A DNA stretch of 42,022 nucleotides from Acidobacteriota bacterium. GTDB lineage: Bacteria; Acidobacteriota; Terriglobia; Acidiferrales; UBA7541. Shown in pieces: positions 8,962 to 16,372 of the stretch. The notes beneath the pieces are model-generated. The model was given only the letters and a program-made list of their open reading frames with translations. It did not search any database and was not told where the DNA came from. Numbering within the stretch: position 1 is the stretch's first letter; each line of letters starts with the position of its first letter. The stretch lies in the NCBI GenBank assembly GCA_013289835.1, contig JABCZG010000032.1, forward strand, positions 1-42,022. Direction: 5' to 3'. Made by a program: the position numbers and the translations under genes.

Positions 8962-9408
8962 CTAGGAAGGGCCCGGTACAGTAGTGTTGGACGGGAGGGC
9001 TGCGAGGTAGACGGCGAAGTTTTCGTTGAACAAGGCGCCGGGCCGTTTTTCCCTCAGAAGGGCCACGGCATCCACACCTTTCATGCCGAGATAGGTCAGC
9101 ACCATTCCCGCGACCAGAGCCGAGCGGTTGAGTCCCATGCCACAGTGCGCCAGGACTTTCTCGCCGTTGGTGACCAATCGCGCTCCAAGCCTTCCCAGGG
9201 CGTGCAGCTTATTCAAATCCGGCAGGCCCTCATCGAAGATGGGAAAGTAAATATAGAGCATGTGATTGGGAATGTTTGGAATGCCCAAGTCGAGATCACC
9301 GTCCAGGTCTATCACCGCAGTAATGCCATGATCCTCGATGCACTTCCAGTCGTCGATCGAGGGGGAAATAAACAGCTGGCGTTGTTCATCGAGCGGCACG
9401 AGATCCAT
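8962..9408 (-). CDS. Dual-specificity / tyrosine phosphatase family protein
   Basis: The 148-residue protein has the CX5R signature HCGMGLNRS with nucleophile Cys89 and phosphate-binding Arg95, and a candidate general acid Asp59 (FPIFDEGLPD). It should hydrolyse a phospho-Tyr, phospho-Ser/Thr or small phosphate ester in the cytosol. The frame stays open up to 9663, but the upstream part has no domain and the fold begins at MDLVPLDE, so I chose ATG 9408. The ribosome site is weak. It is transcribed away from the response regulator, and the two may share a promoter region. Confidence 0.82.
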   Translation of the reverse strand: MDLVPLDEQRQLFISPSIDDWKCIEDHGITAVIDLDGDLDLGIPNIPNHMLYIYFPIFDEGLPDLNKLHALGRLGARLVTNGEKVLAHCGMGLNRSALVAGMVLTYLGMKGVDAVALLREKRPGALFNENFAVYLAALPSNTTVPGPS

Positions 9409-9666
9409 GGAGGGTTTTCCCGCCTTAGGCGTTCCACTGTACCGAGTTGGTGAGGATGTTTCAATGGCGCCTGGCGGGAAAGGTGGGAGATTGCGCAAAG
9501 ATGTGAGCGCGGAAATCGTTGGTGAGAAAACTGTGGCGGCGCTGCGACACATGCAGGCCGAAGTGTGTGATTTGAATGGTGCACGCATGATAATATCCAG
9601 CTGCATAGCCGCGCCCAGACCGAGGAACGTCTCTCGAAGCCGAGGAGAAGAAGAGCACTCCATCCG

Positions 9667-10053
9667 ATGTCGCGAAAGAAGATTCTGGTTATCGAAGACG
9701 AGATCGGCCAGCTAACGATGGTCGCCAAGCGACTGAAGGGAGCGGGCTATGATGTAGTAGGCGCCCGCGATGGTCTCAGCGCCGTCAGCACCGCCCGCAA
9801 AGAACAGCCAGACCTAGTGGTTCTGGACCTTGGATTACCGGGGGGAGACGGCTTCGTGGTGATGCAGAGGTTGCAGACACTCCTTTCGACGGCGACAATT
9901 CCTATCATTGTGGTTAGCTCGAACGATCCTGCCCAGAGTGAGGAACCCTCCAAACGAGGGGGAGCGGTCGCATTTTTACGCAAGCCGGTAGACTTCGAAA
10001 AGCTGCTCCAAATCATCGCAGAATCGATTGGAACTCCAGAGCCAAGCCCCTGA
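9667..10053 (+). CDS. Single-domain response regulator
   Basis: The 128-residue protein is one REC domain with no output domain. It has the acidic pair Glu10-Asp11, the phosphoacceptor Asp54 (VVLDLGLPGGDG), the switch Ser84/85 (IVVSSND) and the conserved Lys106 (FLRKP), so it should be phosphorylated by a histidine kinase. No kinase lies in the window, so the partner is elsewhere. Such proteins act by protein contact or in phosphorelays. The divergent neighbour is a phosphatase, but a direct link is speculative. Confidence 0.9.
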   Translation: MSRKKILVIEDEIGQLTMVAKRLKGAGYDVVGARDGLSAVSTARKEQPDLVVLDLGLPGGDGFVVMQRLQTLLSTATIPIIVVSSNDPAQSEEPSKRGGAVAFLRKPVDFEKLLQIIAESIGTPEPSP

Positions 10054-10154
10054 TGGTGGCAGTGCCAGCGTGCACATATTCGCACTTGTGTTGACTGGTC
10101 TAACCGCCTTTGGGTGGTTGACGCCAGGTGGGTCCTACGCGGACAAAGACGAAG

Positions 10155-10180
10155 AGGACAGACAGGAGCGTCTGTCCTAC
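10155..10180 (-). repeat. REP-like palindrome (copy 2)
   Basis: This is the same element as copy 1 with one change (GGAGC for GGAGT in the loop), which leaves eight paired bases. It forms a direct pair with copy 3, 28 bases on, in the same orientation. Confidence 0.82.
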
Positions 10181-10208
10181 CTGGCGGCCAAGACAGAGAG
10201 AAGCGAAG

Positions 10209-10234
10209 AGGACAGACAGGAGTGTCTGTCCTAC
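10209..10234 (-). repeat. REP-like palindrome (copy 3)
   Basis: The sequence is identical to copy 1 across 26 bases. Its GTAG head touches the T-run of the ester-cyclase terminator, so transcripts that pass the terminator would run straight into it. Confidence 0.85.
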
Positions 10235-10270
10235 TAAAAAAGAAGGCCCGGCGGGGGAGCCGGGCCTTCT
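10235..10270 (-). terminator. Rho-independent terminator of the ester-cyclase gene
   Basis: A perfect 12-base-pair stem, AGAAGGCCCGGC (10241-10252) with GCCGGGCCTTCT (10259-10270), surrounds a six-base loop. On the minus strand it is followed by six T. It begins 25 bases past the stop of the gene at 10296. Confidence 0.92.
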
Positions 10271-10295
10271 GGTTGATTGGGGGACTGCCGGACAG

Positions 10296-10757
10296 CTACC
10301 TGGAGGCGGTGGCGGCCAGGGCTACGGCTTTGGTTTGCACGGGCTGGGCGACGACGCCGAGCTGCTGCATGAGGCCGAGAGCGTCCCAGTTGACGAAGCC
10401 TTCGGCGATCTTGCCGTTGGAGACGCGCGCGATGGTAATGCCGGTAATCGTGAACTGCTTGTTGGTTGCGGCAATTCCGTTCAGATCACCCTTATGGGTG
10501 CCGCGGCAAGACCAGCGGGTCATAACGGTTTCGCCTTCGGCAATGACATCCTCAATGGTGAAGTGAACGTCGGGGAAGGCATTGCGATAGAGAGAGGCGC
10601 GCTTCTTTTCGCTGTCCGGGCCACGGCCAAAATCGGGCGTGGAAGCGTCATGGTGCTGGTAGTTGGGAGCAAAGAGCTCTCCGGCCACGGAAAGATTGCC
10701 GTTGTTCCAGAGTTCTGCGAACAGACGACGGACGATAGCTTTATTGTGTTCAGACAT
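10296..10757 (-). CDS. SnoaL-like ester cyclase family protein
   Basis: The 153-residue cytosolic protein has the cone-shaped SnoaL/NTF2-like fold. It starts with the typical helix NKAIVRRLFAELWNNGNL, then FAPNYQHHDAS, and a strand block with RWSCRGTHKG and GITIARVSNGKIAEGFVNWD. Members include polyketide cyclases, but most lone copies have no known substrate. The His pair in YQHHD is in the position of the SnoaL acid/base region. Start ATG 10757 follows AGGAGA by eight bases. It is a single gene with its own terminator. Confidence 0.85.
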   Translation of the reverse strand: MSEHNKAIVRRLFAELWNNGNLSVAGELFAPNYQHHDASTPDFGRGPDSEKKRASLYRNAFPDVHFTIEDVIAEGETVMTRWSCRGTHKGDLNGIAATNKQFTITGITIARVSNGKIAEGFVNWDALGLMQQLGVVAQPVQTKAVALAATASR

Positions 10758-11137
10758 GAGTGAATCTCCTTTTTAAGAAACAGAAAAACGGTCCTCGCAT
10801 GGAGCGAGTCGAGCTCGAGTGTTGTGGCGTGTAGCCGCTGCGGGCTTGGTTGTGCAGTCGTGTACGGCGGACAGAGAGCGAAGCCCCGCGCGAGCGGAGA
10901 GAAAGGAGCGGAGGACGTACTGCCCTCTTGGCGCTCGATGCGGAGCTTAGCTGTTAAAGAAACTGCCCTCGGACTACGGAGCGGGAGTCTCGCCGTAAAA
11001 GGGCGAGAGCACGAGGTGATAGTGTGCTTGGAAGGTGTGGGTGTCAAGAGGAATCGGGTGTGGAAAAAAGAAAGTTGAAACTAGAAATCAGAAACTGGAA
11101 ATTGGAAAACGGAATTGGAGACGGGAAGAGAGCGGCC

Positions 11138-11159
11138 CGCCTCGGAAGGCGAGCCCTAC
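11138..11159 (-). repeat. GTAG-headed palindrome with a different stem
   Basis: The short stem CGCCT / AGGCG surrounds CGGA and is followed by AGCCCTAC. The minus-strand end GTAGGG matches the head of the GGACAGACA family although the arms are unrelated. It lies directly next to copy 4. Confidence 0.55.
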
Positions 11160-11175
11160 AAGAAGAAGCACGAAG

Positions 11176-11201
11176 AGGACAGACAAGAATGTTTGTCCTA
11201 C
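11176..11201 (-). repeat. REP-like palindrome (copy 4, diverged)
   Basis: The stem is AGGACAGACA / TGTTTGTCCT around AGAA. The two changes from copy 1 keep pairing through a G-T wobble. It lies 12 bases after the stop of the sugar-binding-fold gene. Confidence 0.8.
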
Positions 11202-11212
11202 TGGGCGGCACG

Positions 11213-12112
11213 CTAGCGCTTGGGTGACAGTTTGTCTAGAGCGGGGTAGGAGGAGGCTTCGACGACGGTGCGTTCGGGGGGCTGGGATTGCTTTTCGAGG
11301 GCTTGGACGAGGGCGCGGAGAGCGAGGTCCATGGTGACGGAGGTAATCACGGCGGCGGTGAGGACGCGCGAGTCCACCAGGGGCTTGACCTGGCTGGCGA
11401 TGCCGATGCCGAGGAAGGGGACTTCGAGCCACTTTTTTTGCTGTTCGGGGTCGACAGAATTTTGGAAGGCTTTGCGGGCGCCCAGGGCGAGTTCGTGGGT
11501 TTGTCCGGCGACGGCATTAAATTTTTCGGCGCGAGAGGTGGCGAGACGGAGCCAGGAGGCGGCGCTTTGATTGGCGCTGTCCTCGCTCCATTTGCTACGG
11601 AGCGTGGTGGTTTGCACGCTGCGCGGCTTGGTGGTTTCCATGCCCTCGCGGCGCTGGACGGCGACGGAGCTCATGCTGGGTCCCTCAATGCATAGAACCG
11701 AGCCGCCCTGCGGCACAAGTGCGGCGAGCTGCTTGCCTTGCAGGCGGCCGATTTCCTGCTGGCCCTGCGTGACGGTGAAAACGGGAACTTGGGGAGTCTT
11801 GCGGAGTTGATAGATGTAGTCGACGTCGCTGTTGCTGATGACCCAGGCGATGCCGGCGGCGACGGAGGCTTCGGCGACGCGGCGGAGGCCGCTGGCGGTG
11901 ACGGGTTCGACGAGAATGGCGTTGGGGCGATCGTCCGGAGGGGATTGGATGAGCTTGAGCAACTGCTGGCTTTGGGTGATGGAGTCGTCGTCCGCGCGGA
12001 TGACCTGCAGAGTCACGCCCAATTGTTTTGCGGCGGAGTTTGCCGCGGCGCCTTGTTCGTGCTGATAGGCGTTGTCATTGGGAAGTGAAACGACGATCCG
12101 CAGCTTCTTCAT
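11213..12112 (-). CDS. Periplasmic-binding-protein-fold protein (type 1), no export signal
   Basis: The 299-residue protein begins MKKLRIVVSLPNDNAYQHE and matches sugar-binding type 1 proteins of the RbsB/Peripla_BP_4 kind: a first lobe with ADDDSITQSQQLLKLIQ and NAILVEPV, then a second with FTVTQGQQEIGRLQGKQLA. There is no signal peptide, lipobox or DNA-binding helix-turn-helix, so it is neither a normal transporter component nor a LacI-type repressor. A cytosolic sensor or enzyme accessory is possible. ATG 12112 has GGAG ten bases upstream; the longer frame to 12187 lacks one. No ABC transporter genes are nearby. Confidence 0.78.
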   Translation of the reverse strand: MKKLRIVVSLPNDNAYQHEQGAAANSAAKQLGVTLQVIRADDDSITQSQQLLKLIQSPPDDRPNAILVEPVTASGLRRVAEASVAAGIAWVISNSDVDYIYQLRKTPQVPVFTVTQGQQEIGRLQGKQLAALVPQGGSVLCIEGPSMSSVAVQRREGMETTKPRSVQTTTLRSKWSEDSANQSAASWLRLATSRAEKFNAVAGQTHELALGARKAFQNSVDPEQQKKWLEVPFLGIGIASQVKPLVDSRVLTAAVITSVTMDLALRALVQALEKQSQPPERTVVEASSYPALDKLSPKR

Positions 12113-12230
12113 CGAGCGTGGCTCCGGGGAATGCGCTTGGACAGTATACGTCGAGCCACGGAATGTGATTGCGCGAGCAAGGAGCATCGCCGCGAAACGA
12201 GTAATGAGGTTGCGGCGTTGCTAGGAAAGA

Positions 12231-13895
12231 TTACGGTTCGTACCAAAACTGGATGGTGACGTTGACGTGGGCGGGGACGGGCTTGCCGTCTTGCGTGGCG
12301 GGATCGTAGCGGTATTGCTTGACGGTATCGACGGCGGCGCGGTGGAGCGTGGCCGGGCCGGAGAGAACTTTTGCGGCGCTCACGCGGCCGGAGGGATCGA
12401 CGGTGGCGTCCACGATGACGTTGCCGGAAACGTAGCCGAGAATGGCGTCGGGCGGAGCGGTGGGGCGGACGGATTTGACGAGCTTGGGCGGGACGATGGG
12501 GCCGCCTTCAAGGAGGAGCGCGGTGGAAGCCGGAACGGAATCGGCGGAGCGGACCGGAGTGCGTTTAGAGGTGGAGACAAGAGAGGCGGGTTTTTCTTTG
12601 ACGTTCGAACTGGGCGCGGCGTCTATGGTGGAAGCGGGCTGCGGCGCGGGGACGTCCCCAGGCGTGGCGTTCGCGGCGTGCTCGGCTGAGGAAGAAGAGT
12701 TCGCAGCAGGCGAAGTGGGCTGAGCCGAGGGCGCAGTGGCAGATGGCTGTGCGTTGCTCGAAACGGCCGGCGGCTGCGCGGGTTTTTGTGGGGCGGGCGC
12801 GGTTGGATGTGCGAGGTTCGCCGGCGGAATGAGATTTGTGTTCGCTTGCGAAGAAAGAGGCCTGAGTGGCGGAAGGCCGGGGATCCAATTCATGTACCAG
12901 GCGGCGCCGGCGGCGACGAAGATTAGCGTGGCGGAGAGAAAAAGGACACGAGGCGCGCCGGACTTGGGAGGCGCGGGGATTTTCATTGCCGCGCGCGGAG
13001 AACTTTTGGGTGCGAGGCGGGCTTTTTGAAAATCGAGCGCAGGCTTGGGAAGAAGATCGTCTCCCGAAAATTGTGGCTCGGATGTTGCGTGCGGTTGGGG
13101 CGGCGCGGGAGAAGGGGCGTCGATGGGAAGAGCTGTCACGTGCGGCGTCAGGGGGTGCGGCGTTTCCACGTGCTGCACTTTTGTTGGCTGGACTTCCACC
13201 GGTGGAGCGGGTGGCGCAGCGTGCGTTTCCACGGGGATGGGAGATGGAACGGCAGCCACGGCGGGGGCGGGCGCTGACGTGGGAGTTGGGACGGCAATCG
13301 CGGCGGGGGCGGGCAGCACGGGCGGAATCGCTGCTGCGGTTTTTATTTCCTGGAGCGATTTCAATTGGGCGCGGAGGGCTTCGACTTCTTTGACCAAATC
13401 ATCGACTTCATTGGCGGTGGGAGCGGGAGTTGGCGTGCCGGGATCGTCGGCGGTGGCTTCGGCGGAATGCACGAGCTCGGCGACTTCGGCGTGCGGGGAG
13501 TCCTGGGGAGCGGGCTGCGGCGTTTTGGGAAGCTCGATGCCCCAGAAGCCGGGAGATGGCTGGGTGAATTCGAGCTCGACGTAGCAACTGGTGGGCTTGT
13601 TGGCGCGTTTGCGCGAGACCTGGGCGATGACTTCGCGCTTGGTGTCCTGGTTGGTGAGAAAGAGAAGCTGGCCGGGAACGACAGCGGCAGAGAGGCGGAT
13701 GACTCCGCCGTTTTCAAAGACGAGGACCGAGGTAGTGTCTTCGGCAAAAAGTTCGCGGCTGCGCGTATTGGTTGAAGGGCGCGCACCGGTGGCGACGACC
13801 TTCGCTTCGTGAGCGACGGCATTGGGACGTGGGGATTGCGGAGAACTCGCCGAGGGCGAGCCGTTCGAACGGCTGATGTCCACTGCGGAAGCCAC
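12231..13895 (-). CDS. PilZ-like / TonB fusion protein
   Basis: The 554-residue protein has three parts. Residues about 45-125 form a PilZ-like beta barrel (TSVLVFENGGVIRLSAAVVPG, then SCYVELEF), but the RxxxR and DxSxxG residues that bind cyclic di-GMP are not visible. A long Pro/Ala/Thr-rich linker follows. One membrane helix lies near 314-333 (VLFLSATLIFVAAGAAWYM), then a second Pro/Ser-rich linker and a C-terminal TonB domain (about 475-554: GNVIVDATVDPSGRV, KQYRYDP, VNVTIQFWYEP). TonB domains carry energy to outer-membrane receptors. The fold order puts the PilZ-like part inside the cell. GTG 13895 follows GAGGGA by about nine bases. Confidence 0.85.
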   Translation of the reverse strand: MASAVDISRSNGSPSASSPQSPRPNAVAHEAKVVATGARPSTNTRSRELFAEDTTSVLVFENGGVIRLSAAVVPGQLLFLTNQDTKREVIAQVSRKRANKPTSCYVELEFTQPSPGFWGIELPKTPQPAPQDSPHAEVAELVHSAEATADDPGTPTPAPTANEVDDLVKEVEALRAQLKSLQEIKTAAAIPPVLPAPAAIAVPTPTSAPAPAVAAVPSPIPVETHAAPPAPPVEVQPTKVQHVETPHPLTPHVTALPIDAPSPAPPQPHATSEPQFSGDDLLPKPALDFQKARLAPKSSPRAAMKIPAPPKSGAPRVLFLSATLIFVAAGAAWYMNWIPGLPPLRPLSSQANTNLIPPANLAHPTAPAPQKPAQPPAVSSNAQPSATAPSAQPTSPAANSSSSAEHAANATPGDVPAPQPASTIDAAPSSNVKEKPASLVSTSKRTPVRSADSVPASTALLLEGGPIVPPKLVKSVRPTAPPDAILGYVSGNVIVDATVDPSGRVSAAKVLSGPATLHRAAVDTVKQYRYDPATQDGKPVPAHVNVTIQFWYEP

Positions 13896-14255
13896 TCAGA
13901 TTGTCCCTCGTGCGCTGGGGCTGGAGCAGCGCAGCTGTGAGATTGAGAAGGTGGAAGCCGTGAAGAACCGTCCACGCGACGATTCGAACGACAGTTGATC
14001 TTTGCAGGCAGGGCTGCCGCTGACCATAGTACAAACGTACTGCTTCGCGCGCGGACGCGCCTGTCCGAAGGTCTGGTTACTTTTTGGCTGCCGCGCGGCG
14101 CGGCATCTGTTGCCGCAGGCATCGTCTTCGGGCAACGTTGAAATATTGGCACGCTGCACCCCAGCTGCCGCCGGACAACATGGAGGAGGTATCTCCAGTT
14201 TCCGCCGCACGGGCCAACTCTCTACTAAAACTTCCAAAGAGCAGCGAACGATTCG
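13896..14255. other. Divergent intergenic region, no gene seen
   Basis: The 360 bases between two divergent genes hold no supported coding frame. There are short GC palindromes (for example GCCGCGCGGCGCGGC near 14090) but no clear promoter pair. Antisense frames that cross this region have no ribosome site. Confidence 0.4.
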
Positions 14256-14633
14256 ATGAAAAACGTCTACAGATTGCTGTTCGCAGTTTTCGCGTTGCTT
14301 CTGGCGCTGCCGATATGGGGTTCGGCAAAGCCAGCTCCGCCAAGAGAGCATCCGGCGTATCTACATGCGTTGACGGATTTGCGGCACGCGCGCGCACATC
14401 TGCAGCGCCCAGATGGCGGGGAGTTGCGCCAGCAGGAGCGCGACGCGATTCACGAGATTGACGAAGCCATCAAGGAAATCAAGAAGGCTTCGATTGATGA
14501 CGGCAAAAACCTGGACGACCACCCTCCCGTAGATGCCAGGATGGATTGGCGCGGGCGGCTGCAGGAGCGCGCTTTAATCCACATTGACAAGGCGCATCAC
14601 CACATCGAAGAAGCGATTCACATGGTTGAGTAG
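14256..14633 (+). CDS. Secreted helical protein, possibly shortened
   Basis: The 125-residue product has a signal peptide (MKNVYRLLFAVFALLLALPIWGSA, cut about residue 24). The mature part is helical and rich in His, Asp and Glu: HPAYLHALTDLRHARAHL, then AIHEIDEAIKEIKKASIDDG and KNLDDHPPVDARMDW. This family is common in Acidobacteriota and Proteobacteria; its role is unknown. The copies I remember have an extra helix of about 25 residues between the DW-GRL motif and the last helix, so this one may carry an in-frame deletion. It is followed by a clear terminator. Confidence 0.8.
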   Translation: MKNVYRLLFAVFALLLALPIWGSAKPAPPREHPAYLHALTDLRHARAHLQRPDGGELRQQERDAIHEIDEAIKEIKKASIDDGKNLDDHPPVDARMDWRGRLQERALIHIDKAHHHIEEAIHMVE

Positions 14634-14660
14634 TTTCGAAACGCATCGCGCATTTCTGGA

Positions 14661-14696
14661 GCGCCGCAGCATGTTATTGCTGCGGTGCTTTTTTTT
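14661..14696 (+). terminator. Rho-independent terminator of the secreted protein gene
   Basis: An eleven-base-pair stem (GCGCCGCAGCA with TGCTGCGGTGC, one G-T pair) surrounds TGTTAT and is followed by eight T. It starts 27 bases after the stop at 14633 and lies just before the convergent NHL gene. Confidence 0.92.
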
Positions 14697-14717
14697 GCGT
14701 TTCCGGGCTGATGTTTT

Positions 14718-15782
14718 CTAGTGGGCCGGTTCGAGGACGAGTTTTTGGATGCGCCAGTTCAGGATTTCGGCGACGTAGAGTTCGTTTTCGGAGGGGCAGG
14801 CCATTTCGTGGATCCAGCCAAATTGACCGAGTTGCTTGCCGGATTTGCCGAAGACGCCGAGAACTTTTCCGTCGAGCGTGAGCTTGTAGATGCGGCCGGG
14901 GAAACCGTCGGAGCTGAAGAGCACCTGATTTGGCCCGGGTGTGATGCAGATCGCCCAGGGCGCGCCGGGCGCCATCGTTCCGGTTGTGGCGGTGGGCTTG
15001 TTGCCGATGGCGGGGTGGGCGTTGGGATCGACAGGGACGTCAATCGTCATTTGACGGAGGAATTTTCCTTCAACGTCGAAAACCTGGATGCGGCGGTTGC
15101 CGCGGTCTGCGACGTAGACGTTGTCGTGAGCGTCTACGGCGATGCTGTGCGGCGTGTTTAGTTGGCCGGGCTGATCCCCGGGTTCGCCCCAGGACTTGAG
15201 CCAGTTGCCGTCCTTGTCCACCTTGGCGATGCGCGAATTGATGTAGCCGTCGCTGATGTAGGAGTTGCCGGCGGCGTCCCAGGCAACGTCGGTGACCTGG
15301 CGGAACATTCCGTCAATGGGAGGGAGCGGCGGCTTGAGATGCTTCAGCGGGCCGGTGTTTTCGTCGGAGGCTTCCTGCTTGCGGCCGATGACCATGAGGA
15401 CGCGTCCTTCGGGGCTGAACTTGATAACCATGTCCGAGCCTTTGTCGGTGACCCAGATGTTGTCGTCCTTGTCGATTTTGACGGCGTGCGCGAAGGACCA
15501 GGCGTAGAGATGGTGGCCGATTTCGCGGATGAATTTTCCGTCGGGGGCGAATTCGAGGAGTTGCGCGGCGGCGGCAGCGAACGCGGGCCCGGTGGAATTG
15601 CCGCGGGTGAACACAAAGACGTGGCCTTTCGAATTGACGGCGACGCCAACGACCTCGCCGAGATAGAGATCGGGAGGGAGCTTCAGGAAGTCGGGGACGG
15701 AACGGAAATGGAGTTCGGGCGGCTGCTGGGCGAAAAGAGGAGCGGCCAGGAAAAAGAATAAGACGAGGATGGAGCGTTTCAT
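14718..15782 (-). CDS. Secreted NHL-repeat beta-propeller protein
   Basis: The 354-residue protein has a signal peptide (MKRSILVLFFFLAAPLFA, then QQ). At least five NHL-type blades follow, for example GVAVNSKGHVFVFTRGN, AVKIDKDDNIWVTDKGSD, and SIAVDAHDNVYVADRGNRR. The layout resembles peptidyl-alpha-hydroxyglycine amidating lyase-like propellers of bacteria, most of which have no proven activity. It probably acts in the periplasm as a binding or lyase-like protein. ATG 15782 follows GAGG by about eight bases. It converges with the secreted protein gene, with the terminator between them. Confidence 0.88.
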   Translation of the reverse strand: MKRSILVLFFFLAAPLFAQQPPELHFRSVPDFLKLPPDLYLGEVVGVAVNSKGHVFVFTRGNSTGPAFAAAAAQLLEFAPDGKFIREIGHHLYAWSFAHAVKIDKDDNIWVTDKGSDMVIKFSPEGRVLMVIGRKQEASDENTGPLKHLKPPLPPIDGMFRQVTDVAWDAAGNSYISDGYINSRIAKVDKDGNWLKSWGEPGDQPGQLNTPHSIAVDAHDNVYVADRGNRRIQVFDVEGKFLRQMTIDVPVDPNAHPAIGNKPTATTGTMAPGAPWAICITPGPNQVLFSSDGFPGRIYKLTLDGKVLGVFGKSGKQLGQFGWIHEMACPSENELYVAEILNWRIQKLVLEPAH

Positions 15783-15830
15783 GGGTTTAGCCTCGACACT
15801 TCGCAGAGCATCATACGCGCGTTTGCGAAA

Positions 15831-16217
15831 TCAGTCGCCTGTCAGGAACTTGTATTGGGGTGCGGTCAGAGGAACGACGGAGAGGCGGCCGATGCGGACA
15901 AGTGGGGAGTCCGCAAAGAGCTTGTTGGATTTGATTTGGTCGAGGGTGACGGGCTTGGCGAGCAAATGCCCGGCTTGGATTTTGACGGCGGGATTTTTGG
16001 GATTGGAGGCGTCGGCGGATACGACGGTGGCGGTGCCGACGGCGGTGCGGCGGTCGCCGGTTTCGTAGAGGATCAGTTTGTCGCCGGGCTTCATGGCGCC
16101 AAGGTTCCGCAAGGCCACGGGATTGTGTACGCCGTCCCAGACGGTGGCTTTGTCGCGCTGGAGGTCGGCGAAAGAGTATTCGGATGGTTCGGTTTTCAGG
16201 AGGTAGTAAGAGGACAT
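15831..16217 (-). CDS. EVE domain protein
   Basis: The 128-residue protein is a single EVE domain. It begins YYLLKTEPSEYSFADL, with WDGVHNPVALRNL, then the loop MKPGDKLILYETG and VGTATVVSADAS. EVE and the related PUA-like folds bind modified bases; characterised members read modified DNA or RNA. It is a cytosolic lone gene. ATG 16217 has GGAG five bases upstream. The next gene is 155 bases upstream on the same strand, with a REP-like copy between them, so a shared operon is unlikely. Confidence 0.92.
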   Translation of the reverse strand: MSSYYLLKTEPSEYSFADLQRDKATVWDGVHNPVALRNLGAMKPGDKLILYETGDRRTAVGTATVVSADASNPKNPAVKIQAGHLLAKPVTLDQIKSNKLFADSPLVRIGRLSVVPLTAPQYKFLTGD

Positions 16218-16318
16218 GGAGACTCCACTTTTGTTTGGTCGTGCAGAGGCATTTTACACGCTTTGCGAAAAAGAAAAGAGAGTCAACCGCAGAGACACAG
16301 AGGACGAAGAGAGTAGAG

Positions 16319-16344
16319 AGGACAGACAGGAATGGCTGTCCTAC
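16319..16344 (-). repeat. REP-like palindrome (copy 5, diverged)
   Basis: The stem AGGACAG / CTGTCCT survives, while the inner bases have changed (GGAATGG). The CTAC end is intact. It lies 28 bases after the stop of the YdeI-like gene. Confidence 0.75.
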
Positions 16345-16372
16345 CAAAGGACGTTCCTTACGGTGCTAGAGA

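Larger units (their letters stand above)
10758..11212. other. Intergenic stretch with two palindromes
   Basis: This 455-base spacer has no supported gene; the overlapping open frames lack ribosome sites and domains. It holds an AG-rich, loosely repetitive stretch (11060-11130) and two GTAG-headed palindromes (11138-11159 and 11176-11201). The promoter of the ester-cyclase gene should lie near its right-hand start at 10758-10850. Confidence 0.45.

Noticed and set aside
10028..10237. Frames reading DRQERLSY / DRQECLSY near REP-like copies
   Set aside because: These are translations of the GGACAGACA palindrome, and the same peptide appears wherever a copy lies; they are not genes.
13361..14152. 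263-codon frame overlapping the PilZ-like/TonB gene
   Set aside because: Pro/Ser/Arg-rich shadow of the Pro-rich linker in another frame.
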